Assembly: GCA_015698045.1 (NCBI GenBank)
Contig: BLAL01000060.1
Location: forward strand, 932,501-996,500
DNA from: Rhizophagus clarus
Taxonomy: Eukaryota; Glomeromycota; Glomeromycetes; Glomerales; Glomeraceae
Reading direction: 5' to 3'
Length of the DNA stretch: 64,000 nucleotides
The notes beneath the pieces were generated by a model. That model worked only from the letters and a program-made list of their open reading frames with translations. It was not told where the DNA came from and searched no databases. Positions 45,906-57,104 of the stretch are shown piece by piece (position 1 is the stretch's first letter; every line of letters begins with the position of its first letter). A program made the position numbers and the translations under genes.

Positions 45906-46189
45906 AAAAAATTTACAGTTTAGAAAACTGTAAAAATAAATTGATCATAATAATCAATGATCATTGAATTAAATTACAATTTTTTTTTAACCTTTTAACC
46001 TTCATTTTCCCTTTCCTTTCATCTTTCTTCTCCTCTTGCCCCTTCAGCTACTTCCTTTCGTTCCCTCCTAGCTTTCTCCTTCTTTCATCTTCTTTTCCCT
46101 TCCTTCTTTTTTTATACAACCTTTTAACTCTTTGACGATAGACTTCGGTAGTCAAAGTTAATATTGTATATATATATATTTTTTTACTT
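45906..46189. other. Centre between arrays E and F
   Basis: This is a pyrimidine-rich tract (CTTTCCTTTC, CTTCTCCTC, CTTCCTTTC repeats at 46000-46120) then TTTTTTTACTTAATGAAC. It separates minus-strand cores from plus-strand cores, as 16441-16739 does between arrays A and B. Confidence 0.45.
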
Positions 46190-47010
46190 AATGAACAATT
46201 TCTAACGTTCACTTTCATTTCTTTTTTTTATAGGCGGACAACTTTGGTCCTTTGCGTGATCTTTAGATAAGTTGTTGTAATATTTTTTTTTCTTTTAAAT
46301 TTATTTACTTAACGAACAATTTAACATTTATTTTCTCTTCTTTTTAGGTATTTCTATTTGTTTCCAGACTTCAGAACAATGACGGATTATTTTATTTAAG
46401 GAGGTTCTTGACACGTAATAGGTATAGACCTGACTTTTTTTAAAAATACTTGTTTTTTTAACAAACTGTTTCTAATAGTTCATTTGTTATTTTTTTTAGG
46501 TGGATCTTTCAGTTCACTTTAATACAATTCATATGATCTAAGAAAAGTTTGCTCGAACTTTTTTTAAAATAATATAACATACAATTCATGTGATCCAAGA
46601 AAAGTTCGCTCAAACTTTTTTTAAAATAATATAACATACAATTCATGTGATTCAAAAAAAGTTTACTCGAACTTTTCTTAATAACTGGATTTTTGAAATT
46701 TAAATAGTGAGTTTTGCAAAAGTTATGTTGCAAAACTTAATATATTTTTTTAAATATTTCTAATTAAAAATATATTATAGGTTTCAAGCTGAAAATGGTA
46801 AGTTTCACTTATTGTGAAACTGATTATTTTTACTTTTAGTTAATTAGAAACATTTCTAACATTTCTCTATTTTTTCTTTTTTTAGCAGTTTGTTCTTTAA
46901 GATTTTTGGATATATGAATTTATGGTGTGTTTTTTATTGATTTTAATTTTTTATTTTCACAAATTGTTAATTTATGAATTTGTTTTTTATTTTTTTTTAG
47001 GTTGCCCTTT
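46190..47010 (+). repeat. Core array F: plus-strand cores and AAGTTCGCTCAAACTT repeats
   Basis: Cores after TTTATAG or TTTTTAG lie near 46234, 46348, 46500 and 46791, with spacers containing AACAATTTCTAACGTT. At 46530-46700 there are three copies of a 60-bp unit, CAATTCATGTGAT followed by AAGAAAAGTTTGCTCGAAC. The short minus-strand frame across them is a repeat artefact. Confidence 0.55.
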
Positions 47011-48180
47011 AACTCTCATATGATGCGAATTTAGGATTTTTTTAGGATGCATGATTGTGTAGATGATGGTTGTAAATAAATAACGGATAGATTAATGTGA
47101 ATAATAACAAGTGATAATAATATATAGATAAATATTAGATTAAATTTTATATAATATTATAATATGTACATTGCTATAAATAAAAATATTAATAAAACTA
47201 CTATTATTCAGCCTATTTATCAATAATATTCGGGTAACTGATAGGTAACCGATAAGTGATCGATTTGTGGCTGTTAGTAGAACTTAGAAGTATATTACAT
47301 TGTATTGCTTTATCAATAAATAATTGATTATAAAATGTTATAATATGAAAGATAATTTTGACTTTGCAAAAAAAAAGATAAAAATTTGCAGCATGATAAT
47401 TAGTATATAAAACCGAATAATTACCAAATAACTTGATAATTTTGTTGATCATGTGATTGCATAAATTATTTATTTATCTCCATATTTTTTTTTTTTTTTT
47501 TTTACCAAAAAACTTTTTCTCTCTTTAAATATTTTATAAAGGTATTTTTTATTGAAATTTTTTTTTTCTATTATCATATTATTCTTAATACTCTTATTAA
47601 TATATTTTTCTAATGTATTTCTTCTTTTCACTAATATTCTAACTTATAACATTCTACTATTGATTTTTTTTACTTGCTTATGTAAATAAATAGAAAATAT
47701 ATTGTTTAGCTAAAAATAAATATAAAGGTATAGAGTTTTTTTTTCCATCATATTATTCGTATCATTCTTATTAATATATTTTTCTAACGTGTTTTCTTTT
47801 GCTAACATTTCTACTAATAATATTCTACTATTAAACATTTTATTCCTTTTTTTTTACTAATACTTTTACTAATACTTCTACTAATATTAACACTAACATT
47901 AATACTTATATTTTATATTTTTTTATTGACATTTCTTTTTTACTTTTACTAACCTTTATACTAATATTAATATTAATACTATAACGTAAAAAAAAATTTT
48001 GACATTCCTTTTCTTTTGCTAATACTTAGTGAATTTTTTTTATAATATAATTTTTTTATTATTAATTAAAATAAATAAAATTTTTATATAATTAAATGAA
48101 TCAAATTACTTTAAATTACACGTATTTAAATTATAAATTTATTAATATTAATATTATAATTGTTATCTGATATGTACGAA
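47011..48180. other. Interior of CACTA-like element 2, no gene
   Basis: AATAAAACTACTATTATTCA (about 47190) is shared with 35090. AATTTTGTTGATCATGTGAT (about 47435) and the TACTAAC-rich tract (47600-48010) are shared with 28380-29230. Confidence 0.55.
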
Positions 48181-48619
48181 AATTATGTCTGATATGTGCC
48201 TATTAATATTCAGGTTTGATTAGTAAATTATAAATATCTGATATATTTCAGTTATATATAAGATACATATCGGGTATATATAGGATACTTATTAGCAGTA
48301 TCTGATAAGTGTCTAATATTTATTATAGTAATATCGGATATCCAATAAATTTATGATATATGACTGATATATGACTGATATCTAACTACCCAATATGTAT
48401 GAGATATATGACTGATATCTAACTACCCAATATGTATGAGATATATATGAAATGTGTATATTATATGTCACCATTTTTCTGCATCTGACAGGTACATATT
48501 GGGTACCTGATATGTGTGAGATTATTAAATATCATACATATATCTTACATATATCTCACACATATCTCACACATATCAGGTACCTGATATGTACCTGATA
48601 GTATCGATTTTGATCAGTG

Positions 48620-49437
48620 TATGTAATTAAAAATTAATTTTTAAATGATGCATTATTTTTGTGAGCCACTGTAAGTCTACAAAATTTTAAAAAATTTGTA
48701 ATTTCTCAGTGTTATTTTTATATCTAATAGTTAATTTCACATCATTTTAGTATAGAAAATTTTTTAATAATTTTTTAATTAATTAATAAAATTTATTAGT
48801 AATCCTTATTTTAATTAATATTAATTCTGAAAAGTTGATTTCACTATCATTAGAACTGTCTCAATAAGATGAATCTAATGGTATAAATTTTATTAAAATC
48901 TGATTACTGGATGTTTAATAAATTATGAAAATATTATTCATTTTTTACTTAAAAATTTAGAAATTTATTTTTAAAATTTTTTTTTTATAATGAAAGTTTT
49001 ATATATATATATATTATTTATTATATATTTTTGTAAAAAAATTTTATAAATATATAAAAATTTTATAATAAATTCAGATATTAAATTATATAAAATTAAA
49101 CTTATATACTGATTATTTTGTATAAAGCTTTTAGTAAAATTAAGTATATAAAGTTATATTAAAATTTTTGGGATTGGATCTGAGTTATATATGTATTCTT
49201 TAAAATTTTACGAAGTGTATGCAAATTATTTATATACAGTTCTGCAGTATATAAAAAAAAGGTTGGCTTTTCTAATGTATTTGCAAGAAACACTCCTTTC
49301 TATAAGATAAAATGGAGGACATGGGTTCAATCCATCCAGCCAATAGATGTTCTATGAACAATTCACCATGTAGGAATCTACTAATTACCCTAAAAAGGTG
49401 ATGATCTAATGGTTTACAAGTTACTAGTAAGAGAGGA
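48620..49437. other. AT-rich region with a less AT-rich 3' part
   Basis: 48620-49250 is AT-rich with no gene. 49257-49437 is more complex (GGTTGGCTTTTCTAATG, GGAGGACATGGGTTCAATCC). It is continuous with 50178-50420 once the MITE is removed. GGGTTCAATCC resembles a pol III B box, but I find no matching A box or tRNA fold, so a SINE is only a possibility. Confidence 0.35.
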
Positions 49438-50177
49438 ATGGTAACTACTAGTGTTTTGATCTGTATCTGGATCAATCTGGATTGATCCAGATTTTTTTTT
49501 TCAGATATCTGAAATTCACAGTTTTTCATTCAGTTTATAATCTGGATGACAAATATTCAGTTTGAACTGGAATCCAGATGGAAATAAATATAAAAAAAAT
49601 AATTTGAGCAAATTTCTTATATTAAAGTGTATTAAACACTAGAGTAAATATCGAAGACATTAAATCTGCAGAAAAAAGTCTTTGGTATCAAATTTTAACG
49701 TTAGAAATATTAAATACTCATTAAATCTGCGAAATAACATCTCTGACACTAAAATAAATGTAAGAGACATTAAATTCACAAAAATAAATGTTTCCTGAAT
49801 GTTAAAATTATAAAACTTTAATGTCAATGATATTATTTCCACATATTTAACACCTTCACATAGTTAAATTCTTAATTCTGACCAAAAATGCATAATGCCA
49901 ACCAAAATGGGATGAGTTAAGAAAATCATAAAAATTGGCCAAAATTACAAATTTTTGGTCAAAGTTGAAGTGCTAGAGGTTTGATACATCTAGCAATATG
50001 TAAAATGACAAAAATATCATCATTTAATAAAAAATTTATGTGATTTGATCTGAATTCTGGATTTCATCTGAATTATCAAACCAGATTCACAATCCGGATT
50101 GATACAGATGAAATCTGGATTTTTTTTTGTGTAATCTGGATGACAGATTTCATCTGGATCGAAGCACTAATGGTAAC
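49438..50177. mobile_element. hAT-type MITE, 724 bp, 8-bp target duplication
   Basis: The element is 49446-50169, flanked by ATGGTAAC at 49438-49445 and 50170-50177. Termini TACTAGTGTTTTGATC and TAGTGCTTCGATC match after a 3-bp offset. Both subterminal zones carry ATCTGGAT words in both orientations (for example CTGGATCAATCTGG, then TCCAGATGAAATCTGG). It has no coding capacity. Confidence 0.82.
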
Positions 50178-51389
50178 CTAATGTGAGAAAAATTATTGGG
50201 TATTCAAATGCCTATAGAGTACTGGCTTAAATTAGGAGACCATAAGATCGACACATCATTTCACTTATAAAAGTAGGATACTCTTAAACCAACTTCAAAA
50301 TCATGAGTCATGACTACGCATAGTAGGATTGATGTTTGGTCTTTCGTTCAAATTGTAGAGCCAAGGGGTTACCGATCAATCAGGATCAGGGCCTAATTGA
50401 TTAGGATTGGGTTATATTATTATTGGTTTAATTTGAATTTAGTTTTTGTTTTTTTTTCTATTTTTCTATTATATGTAATAATAATGATTTGACATAAATA
50501 ATGCAGTATATAAAAAGTCACATGTTACTAACCAATCAAACGTTGCAAATTATTGTGCCACACCTTTTTGTACAATTAGTTGGTATATACATTTCCTAAT
50601 TTGAAAGTGCAATATTTCAGTTTCACAGTGATCGATAATAAAGTCAAATTTGTTCATGATTATCACGGCAAATCATGCATTCTGTAACGAAGTACTAAAT
50701 AAATTTTTACAATCAGAGAAAATAAAAATAATTCCAAGAATATAAACAAAAGTATTTTTTCATGGAATCAATTTCCGGTAATGTTCTTTTGTTTTCCCAA
50801 ATCCAGTTTATTGCAGAATATAAATGTTAATATGTAATGATATAAAAAAAATGTGTTATAAGTATGTTTTTTGATTTTCGTTTAGTAACGAAAAATTCGT
50901 TATTGGTTGAGAATTTTAACCTTGATCAATTGTAAAATATGTAATTTACCTTTATGTAATCGAATTTATTATTATTTATTCATTTAATTTAATTTCTTTG
51001 TAAAATAATAATAATATTGTTATTATAAAATTAATAAATTTTGTTGAAAGGCAGAAAAGGGTTATACTTTTTGTCTAAATTTAAGTGACGCGGTTAGATC
51101 GATTCTCTACATAATTTTATATGCAAGTTATCCTGTAATAGGTCACTTTGTTAAAGAGATTAATAAATCATGTATTTCATTTCTTTCGAATAATGTTTTC
51201 TTTCGGGTATACCGGTACAGATTAACTGTAATGTAACATTTTCAAAGCCTGCTGGCGTCATAAATGATAAATTATAAGAATTTCCTTTTTTATAAATTTA
51301 AAACTTATAATATATGTAAGGGATGTTTCAAAGCATATTTATTTTTTTGTCCTTTGTTTAAATGTTCATTTAAATTTGAATTAAAAAAT
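50178..51389. other. Intergenic, mixed complexity, no gene called
   Basis: 50178-50420 continues the interrupted repeat from 49257. 50420-51389 is AT-rich with normal word diversity. I find no frame, splice pattern or repeat that I can support. Confidence 0.4.
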
Positions 51390-51800
51390 TCATTGAACAA
51401 AAACTGATACTGGATCGCTGATCTTATATACACAGGTCACAAAACGCCCCATGCTATTTTGATGCTCAAATCGGAAAATTTTATTCATTATGATCTGCAA
51501 CGGATCTCTGGTTTGTAAAATTTTAAGCGTAAATCTGGAGTGGTACATTCGGCCGATATATTTTACGGACATGTCTCCGCTTGAAATTTATCTTCACTTC
51601 CCTATCTATATACAATACATCTAAATATATAAGTTTCACTTTTTCTCGCGGAAATTTGTCTCCGTTTAACAAAGAATCCAAACTTAAAGAAATGATTGTT
51701 CTCAACGTTGTTTTCTTGATTTACGACAAAGATGATGAAATTTCTATTGCCAATACGTAATCCGAACGCGTAACAAAAAAAGTGATACAATCCCCTTATC
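51390..51800 (-). other. Higher-complexity block with overlapping short frames
   Basis: Base composition is less AT-biased than its surroundings. Three short minus-strand frames overlap, including NGDKFPREKVKLIYLDVLYI and YAFGLRIGNRNFIIFVVNQE. No one frame continues and I recognise no family. It could be a decayed exon or a promoter-proximal region. Confidence 0.25.
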
Positions 51801-51883
51801 TGTTACACCTTTGGATGCTGCGCAAGGTTCAAATTTTAAATATAAAAGTAGCCTCAATTTGTCTCGAGAAAAATCCCTATGCC

Positions 51884-51979
51884 AATGTTGTCACTGGACT
51901 ATTCTAGTCAAATAAATTAAATAACTGGACCGTCCTGTCCAAATGCAAAGCCATACTTTTTTGGTCCAGTGACAACATT
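51884..51979. repeat. 96-bp element with perfect 16-bp inverted ends
   Basis: AATGTTGTCACTGGAC at 51884-51899 is repeated exactly inverted at 51964-51979. The interior has two further half-sites (AACTGGACCG, GTCCTGTCC). No target duplication is seen. It could be a tiny MITE or a structured RNA stem. Confidence 0.7.
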
Positions 51980-52229
51980 CTCTATACATATAAGAAATTT
52001 TTATGAATTAAATGTTATGATTTATGCAAAAAAATGGTTAGTTAACCGACTTAATTAAATTAACCATAAAAAAATATCAATTAATCTTTTTTTTTTTACA
52101 ACTTCTTCTAGGTGTTTGTGATTTCAAATATAACTTTCATTAATTTTTTTTTTATTTCGATTTCGATTTCGATTCATATCATATACGATCATACGAACAT
52201 ACGAACAAAGTAATGCTGTTTTACGAAGT

Positions 52230-52740
52230 GTTTTTTTTTTTGGAATTTATCGCTCGTTGTTTTTTTATTTTATTTTTTTTATTATCGTGATTATTTTTTA
52301 TTTTTTTATATTTCTTTTGGTCTTTTGTTATTTTTATATTTATTTTTGCTTTTGGTTTTTTTTATCATTTTTTTTTTTTTTTTATTTCTTTCGTCGTCTT
52401 TTGGTTTTTATTTTATCATTTTATATTTTATTTTTTTTTTATTTTTTATCTTTATTTTTTATTTATTTTTTTATTATATTTTATATTTTATATTTATATT
52501 TTATATTTTATATTTTATATTTTATATTTTATATTTTATATTTTATATTTTATATTTTATATTTTATATTTTATATTTTATATTTTATATTTATATTTTA
52601 TATTTTATATTTATATTTTATATTTTATATTTTATATTTATATTTTATATTTTATATTTATATTATATCATTTTTTATCGTTTATTTTATATTTACGTAT
52701 TATTATTTCCTTTTTTTTATTTTCAAATAAACGAGATATT
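52230..52740. repeat. T-rich tract with TATTTTATAT microsatellite
   Basis: Poly-T with single interruptions runs to about 52480. It is followed by about twenty copies of a 10-bp unit TATTTTATAT and a 16-bp variant with TATTTATATT to 52665. Long Phe/Ile/Tyr-only frames here are composition artefacts. Confidence 0.9.
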
Positions 52741-52780
52741 ATTGGGTTAAATACAGTACGTACAGTACATCCTCTTTCAC

Positions 52781-52918
52781 ATGAAATTTTTAAATAACAT
52801 AATAATTACCAATCACATCAAATCGTGTGAAAAATGTGGCTCAGCAAATACATTAAGTGGTTCGCAACCAGATTGGCTCATGCATCTTAAACTGTGTCTT
52901 TGTTGCCGTCAATGCTAA
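52781..52918 (+). CDS. Small Cys-rich protein, 45 residues, hypothetical
   Basis: From ATG 52781 to TAA 52916 the frame reads MKFLNNIIITNHIKSCEKCG, then SANTLSGSQPDWLMHLKLC, then LCCRQC. The CxxC and CxxC...C spacing with a bulky linker would suit a small zinc-binding ribbon. Its sequence complexity stands out from the low-complexity tract on its left. It could instead be an exon of a larger gene or a leftover of a zinc-finger protein. No promoter or homologue can be claimed. Confidence 0.35.
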   Translation: MKFLNNIIITNHIKSCEKCGSANTLSGSQPDWLMHLKLCLCCRQC

Positions 52919-53074
52919 CACTGCCTAAGGATACAGGTCCGGCAAGCGTCAGTTACACACTAGACCTTAGGCTTTTCGAAGGCTTTTAAGGAGCTGATTA
53001 TCGGATATCCGAAGAATTTTATCTGCAAAGTTTATTTAAAATCTTCGTATAAATTGAATCTATTAGTACAGCGT

Positions 53075-54684
53075 GTCATAAGTAGATATGGAAACAGCTC
53101 AGTCGGTTCGGCTCCAGCTCACTTGAGCGGTTAAACCGACTTGGAGCAGCTCAATCTGAACCGACTCAAACCGACTTGAACCGAGTCGACTTGAGTCGAC
53201 TTGAACCGACTTGAACCGACTTGAGCGGACTTGAGCGGACTTGAGCAGCTAGTGTCACGTGACGTTACACAGATTTCCAAAAAAGGAAATTTTGTTCCCT
53301 GCGAAAATTGAAAGTATGTTGTGCGAATCTTCCAAAAAAGGAAATTATCATGTCGATCACTTAATTCTGGCCGGAATTAAAGGGTATTAATCTTTATTAA
53401 TTTATTTTATTAAAGAATTATATAAAAAAGTTTGATATATTATTATTTTTTCAAATGAATAATTATTTTAATTATTTTCAGAATAACAAAAATGAAAAAT
53501 TTGTTTTTTTTATTTAAAAAACTGATCTTTGGCTTTTTTTAATAAAAAAATATATTTTTTAATAAAAATACTAATTTCAGTTTTTTATAAAAAAAAAAAA
53601 AAATGTAAAATACTTTTTTTAATTAAAAATACCAATTTTAGTTTTTCTTCTTAAAAAAAAAGAAGAAAGAAAAATAGGTTTCTTTTATTAAAGAAACTGA
53701 TTTTTACTTTTTTTTCTTAAAAAAAAATATTTTTTTCTTTTATTAAAGGAATCAATTTCATTTTTTCTTAAAAAAAGAAAAAAAAAAGAAAATTAAGTTT
53801 TCTTTATTAAAGAGATCAATTTTCATCCCTCTTTTAAAAAAAAAGATTATTTTTCATTTTTTTTTTTTTTGATAAAAAAACTGAAAAATCAAACTCATTA
53901 ATTCTCTTAAAAAAAAGGAAAGAAAATAAGTTTTTTTTATTAAAGTAATCAATTTTTATTTTTTTTTTAAAAGTAAAATTTCAGTTTCTTTATTAAAAAA
54001 ATTATTTAATTTTTTTTTTAGCAAAAAACTGAAAATCAGTTTTTTTAATTAGTTTTCTTAATAAAAGAAACTTATTTTTTTTTCTTTTTTTTTTGTTTTT
54101 TAAGAAAAAAATATAAAAAGAATCTTATTTTCTTTTTTTTTTAAAAATAAAAAATCAAAACCCAGTTTCTTTAATTAAAAAAAAAGTATTTTCTTTTTTT
54201 AATAAAAAAAACCAAAAATCAGTATTAAAAAAAGTATTTATTATTTTTTTTTTTAAAGGAAAAACCAAAGATCAGTTTTTTTAAAAGAAAAAAAATATTT
54301 TTCATTTAAAATAAAGATGTTCATTATAATTATACATTTGAAAATTTTCAGATTTTTTTTAATAAAGAAACGGCTAGAGTTAAATAAAAATTATCCCTTA
54401 ATTCCGGCCAGAATTAAGTGATCGGCATGCGAATTCCCTTTTTTGGAGTATTTGTACAACATATATTTTGATTTTCGCAGGGAACAAAATTTCCTTTTTA
54501 GGAAATTTGTGTAATGGCATGTGATACAGCTGCTCAAGTCCGCTCAACTGCTCAAGTCGGTTCAAGTCGAGCTCAAGTAGTCGGTTCAAGTCGGCTCAAG
54601 TCGGTCCGAGCTGAGAGCCATGAGCCGACTCCAAACCGTGCTCGAGCATCTCCTTTCTTGAGTTTTACCATCTCTAGTCATAAG
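53075..54684. mobile_element. hAT-type MITE with long inverted arms, 8-bp target duplication
   Basis: The element is 53083-54676 (1594 bp), flanked by GTCATAAG at 53075-53082 and 54677-54684. Termini are TAGATATGGAAAC and TAGAGATGGTAAA. The arms (53090-53400 and 54400-54670) are inverted copies sharing GCGGACTTGAGCAG-type repeats (10-bp unit CCGACTTGAA and relatives), TTCCAAAAAAGGAAATT, CCCTGCGAAAAT and AATTCTGGCCGGAATTAA. The interior 53400-54380 is a degenerate A/T tandem with AAACTGATTTTT words. Frames in the arms are artefacts of the Ser/Gln-coding tandem unit. Confidence 0.88.
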
Positions 54685-54763
54685 CCTCCTTTTTCACAAT
54701 GAGTTCTTAAATCTAGTTTTGTGTGTCAAGTTTTTTTCCTTTTTATCAAAAATTATTTTATCC

Positions 54764-54773
54764 CTATAAATAG
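54764..54773 (+). promoter_or_regulatory. TATA box of a host transcription unit
   Basis: CTATAAATAG fits the eukaryotic TATA consensus in a region of ordinary complexity. It is followed by pyrimidine-rich leader sequence (TTCTTCATTCCTTTTCC). The Tc1 element is inserted 67 bp downstream. Sequence after the element (TCTTTTTTTTACAG near 56200) looks like a 3' splice site, so the insertion probably lies in a leader or first intron. The downstream exons are not recognised. Confidence 0.4.
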
Positions 54774-54838
54774 GCAACCAATTCTTCATTCCTTTTCCAA
54801 GCTTTTCGTTCGCAATTTCCTCTAGCAAGACGAAATTA

Positions 54839-56163
54839 TACAGTTCACGACATAAATATCCGGAATTTTATCACGATATGTAAACATATAATAAATTTTA
54901 ATTTTTTTACTTCAAATTTATTACATTAATAATTTAAAATATGCAGATAAACATATGTCAAAAATCAATAATTTATTGTGTAACTATTTTTTTCTATGAC
55001 CATGTTAATCCGATCTGACATACTATCTGCTAAATTAAAGAAAACGTTTTGATCGATGTTATCCCATTCCTGTTGAATTATGCCCTGAAAATCATCTCCA
55101 CTAAGCGATTTTTTTTTCATAATCCAATTATTGACCATTTTTTCTACATTCCCTTTGAGAATCGCCCATAGATTCTCGATAGGATTCAGGTCAGGTGAAT
55201 TAGCCGGCCAATCAATAACCGGAACATCGTTAATCACAAAAAATTGTTGAGTAAGCTTTGCAGTGTGTGTAGGCGCATTATCTTGCTGAAATTTCCATCC
55301 ATAACCAGCATGATAAGCATTAGGAAGTAATTGAAATTGAAGAATTTCACGGTATTTAGCAGAGTTCATTTTTCCTGTAAAAAGTGCAACTCCAATTGGT
55401 CCTTGATGGGAAAATGCACCCCAAACATGCACTTTGTATGGATGTTTTATCATAGGATGTGATGGACGTAAATTGCCAGCTTTGTAACGCACAATTTGAG
55501 TATTACGGAATGTCTGAAACGTACTTTCATCTGAAAAAATCGTGTGAGACCAGTCATCGTGGTTGTGGTTTAAGGCCCATTGAAGACGAGCTTCAACATG
55601 ACTTGCCTTAAGAAAAGGAACAGGTCGTGGCTTACAAACAATATAATTAAGTTTATTTTTAAGCGTACGTTGGACAGTCCGGGTTGATACATTAAGATTT
55701 GGATATAAATTATTCAGCTTTGTGGTCATTAGAGCTGAAGTTGTAGCATTATCATTTTTAAGAAGACGACCAAGATATCGACGTTTTGTGGGAGAAAGAA
55801 TAAGAGGACGGCCAGGAATGGGTAAGTGCTTAACACTTCCTGTTTTTTTTAGACGGTTGACAATATCATATACTGTAGACTTGGGAAAACCAGTTATTTT
55901 AATTATTTCAGAAGGTTTTCGTATGTTATTATCCCATAGTTCCTTTACGGTTAACCGTTATATTTCTAATTCCGAAGTGGGCACCATGAATTTGTTTTAC
56001 CTCTGATAAACAATCAGATGAGAATTTTTGTGTTTATATTTATATTTAAAAGGGGCTGGTAAATTTCCATTTTAGTTATTATTTTGATTGCACATGACCT
56101 GGTGTGACAGCACTCCTTTATGCATAAAAACAAAAATTCCGGATATTTATGTCGTGAACTGTA
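54839..56163. mobile_element. Tc1-type transposon, TA target duplication
   Basis: The element is 54841-56161 (1321 bp) with exact inverted ends of at least 28 bp beginning CAGTTCACGACATAAATATC, flanked by TA (54839-54840 and 56162-56163). The perfect termini indicate recent insertion. It contains one transposase gene on the minus strand. Confidence 0.95.
54965..55987 (-). pseudogene. Tc1 transposase, one early TAA
   Basis: This is a cut-and-paste transposase of the IS630/Tc1/mariner superfamily. From ATG 55987 the frame is open to TAA at 54965 (about 340 codons, the family's usual size) except for TAA at 55958-55960 (codon 10). Paired helix-turn-helix domain: IRKPSEIIKITGFPKSTVYD, then the GRP-like hook PIPGRPLILSP, then VSTRTVQRTLK. 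Catalytic triad: D in IFSDESTFQ, D in QQDNAPTHTA, E in NSPDLNPIENLWAILK (34 residues between the last two). A later Met (55729) would lose the DNA-binding domain. Translation restarting between codon 10 and the HTH seems unlikely. Gln would fit at the TAA. Confidence 0.93.
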
Positions 56164-57104
56164 GAATATTTTTTTAATCATTTTGAAATGTCTTTTTTTT
56201 ACAGGTCGATTATAAATAATTATTAATTTATCATGAGGAGTGTATTGATAACTTATCGCTAAATAATCGAATCAGTCACTATTTCAATCCATTCATATAC
56301 GATTTATAATCAATTACTCCCAATTCAGTCCATTCAGCTACGATCTATAAACTTCTATATTCAGTATTATCAAAGTATTCTCTCGATTCTTTCACGTTAA
56401 TTCCCTAATCTTCTGCAATCCATTAAGCTATGATTTAATTCCCAATCCAATCCATCCAGCTACGATTTATAATCCAGCTACTTTTTAAACCTATAAGAGC
56501 TATATTCTATGTAACACAAGTTCAATTCAACTACTAATTATTTATAATTAACCAATATGTAAAGCAATTGGTTTTCCGAATCCGCAGTTATTGCGGATCT
56601 TGGAGTTTTAATAACCCGCAATTCTGCAATTCCGCAATCACGTGACCCATTTATATTCTGAAAAAAGTGAAAAGAACGTTAGCAACTTTCCAGAATAAAA
56701 AAAAATAGACCATTCTTCTTAAATTCGTTCAACTCCGCAATTGATTTTTTAATTCACTTATGCACATAATGCGTAATGTGGCTTATTTTTTGGAGATTCG
56801 TCAATCGTCATTGGTTAAATCACGTGTTCGACCTCGTCATAAAAAAAAAAAAATTAATTCCAAAGTAATTAGTTGTTCCTTAAGTTTCCGGTAATAAAGT
56901 TAAACCTAATTTTATTATTAATACAGACTCAAAGCCAGAGTACATATTTTTAAGAAAGATTATAAATTATAATAGTTTTTTTTTTGTATTTAATATGTAA
57001 GTTGACTATTTTATTCCCTTGATGATTTTTTTGTAATTTTTTTGCGTTTCGAGAGAGCTTTTAAAACTATGCCTTAGAATAGACGGTTTACTAATTCTCT
57101 TAAT
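56164..57104. other. Intergenic or leader region with CATTCAGCTACGAT repeats
   Basis: 56280-56480 repeats CCATTCAGCTACGATTTATA three to four times. 56560-56650 has a GC-richer block with AATCCGCAGTTATTGCGGAT, a short palindrome. No coding frame is seen. Confidence 0.45.

Larger units (their letters stand above)
37940..48619. mobile_element. CACTA-like element 2, split by a hAT insertion
   Basis: The left end reads CACTAATCAAAATCAATTCT from 37940. The right end, inward from 48619, is CACTGATCAAAATCGATACT. Subterminal ATATCAGGTACCCGATAT-type palindromes occur at both sides. Flanking trinucleotides (CAT and TAT) are not a perfect duplication. Without the 6.6 kb hAT insertion it would be about 4.06 kb. 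Block order (subterminal repeats, TTTCTTAATCATGAT, core array, TTAGAAAACTGTAAAAATA, TACTAAC tract, subterminal repeats) parallels CACTA-like element 1. Confidence 0.7.

Noticed and set aside
49257..50420. tRNA-derived SINE split by the 49.4 kb MITE
   Set aside because: GGGTTCAATCC resembles a B box, but I find no A box at the right distance and no A-tail or target duplication.
52257..52750. Two long frames rich in Phe, Ile and Tyr
   Set aside because: The DNA is a T-rich tract and a TATTTTATAT microsatellite. The frames reflect composition.
54398..54702. Ser/Arg/Gln-rich frames near 54.5 kb
   Set aside because: They lie in the right arm of a hAT-type MITE and are produced by its 10-bp tandem unit.
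55722..56006. 94-codon plus-strand frame over the Tc1 N-terminal region
   Set aside because: Antisense to the transposase helix-turn-helix region, which has clear family motifs.
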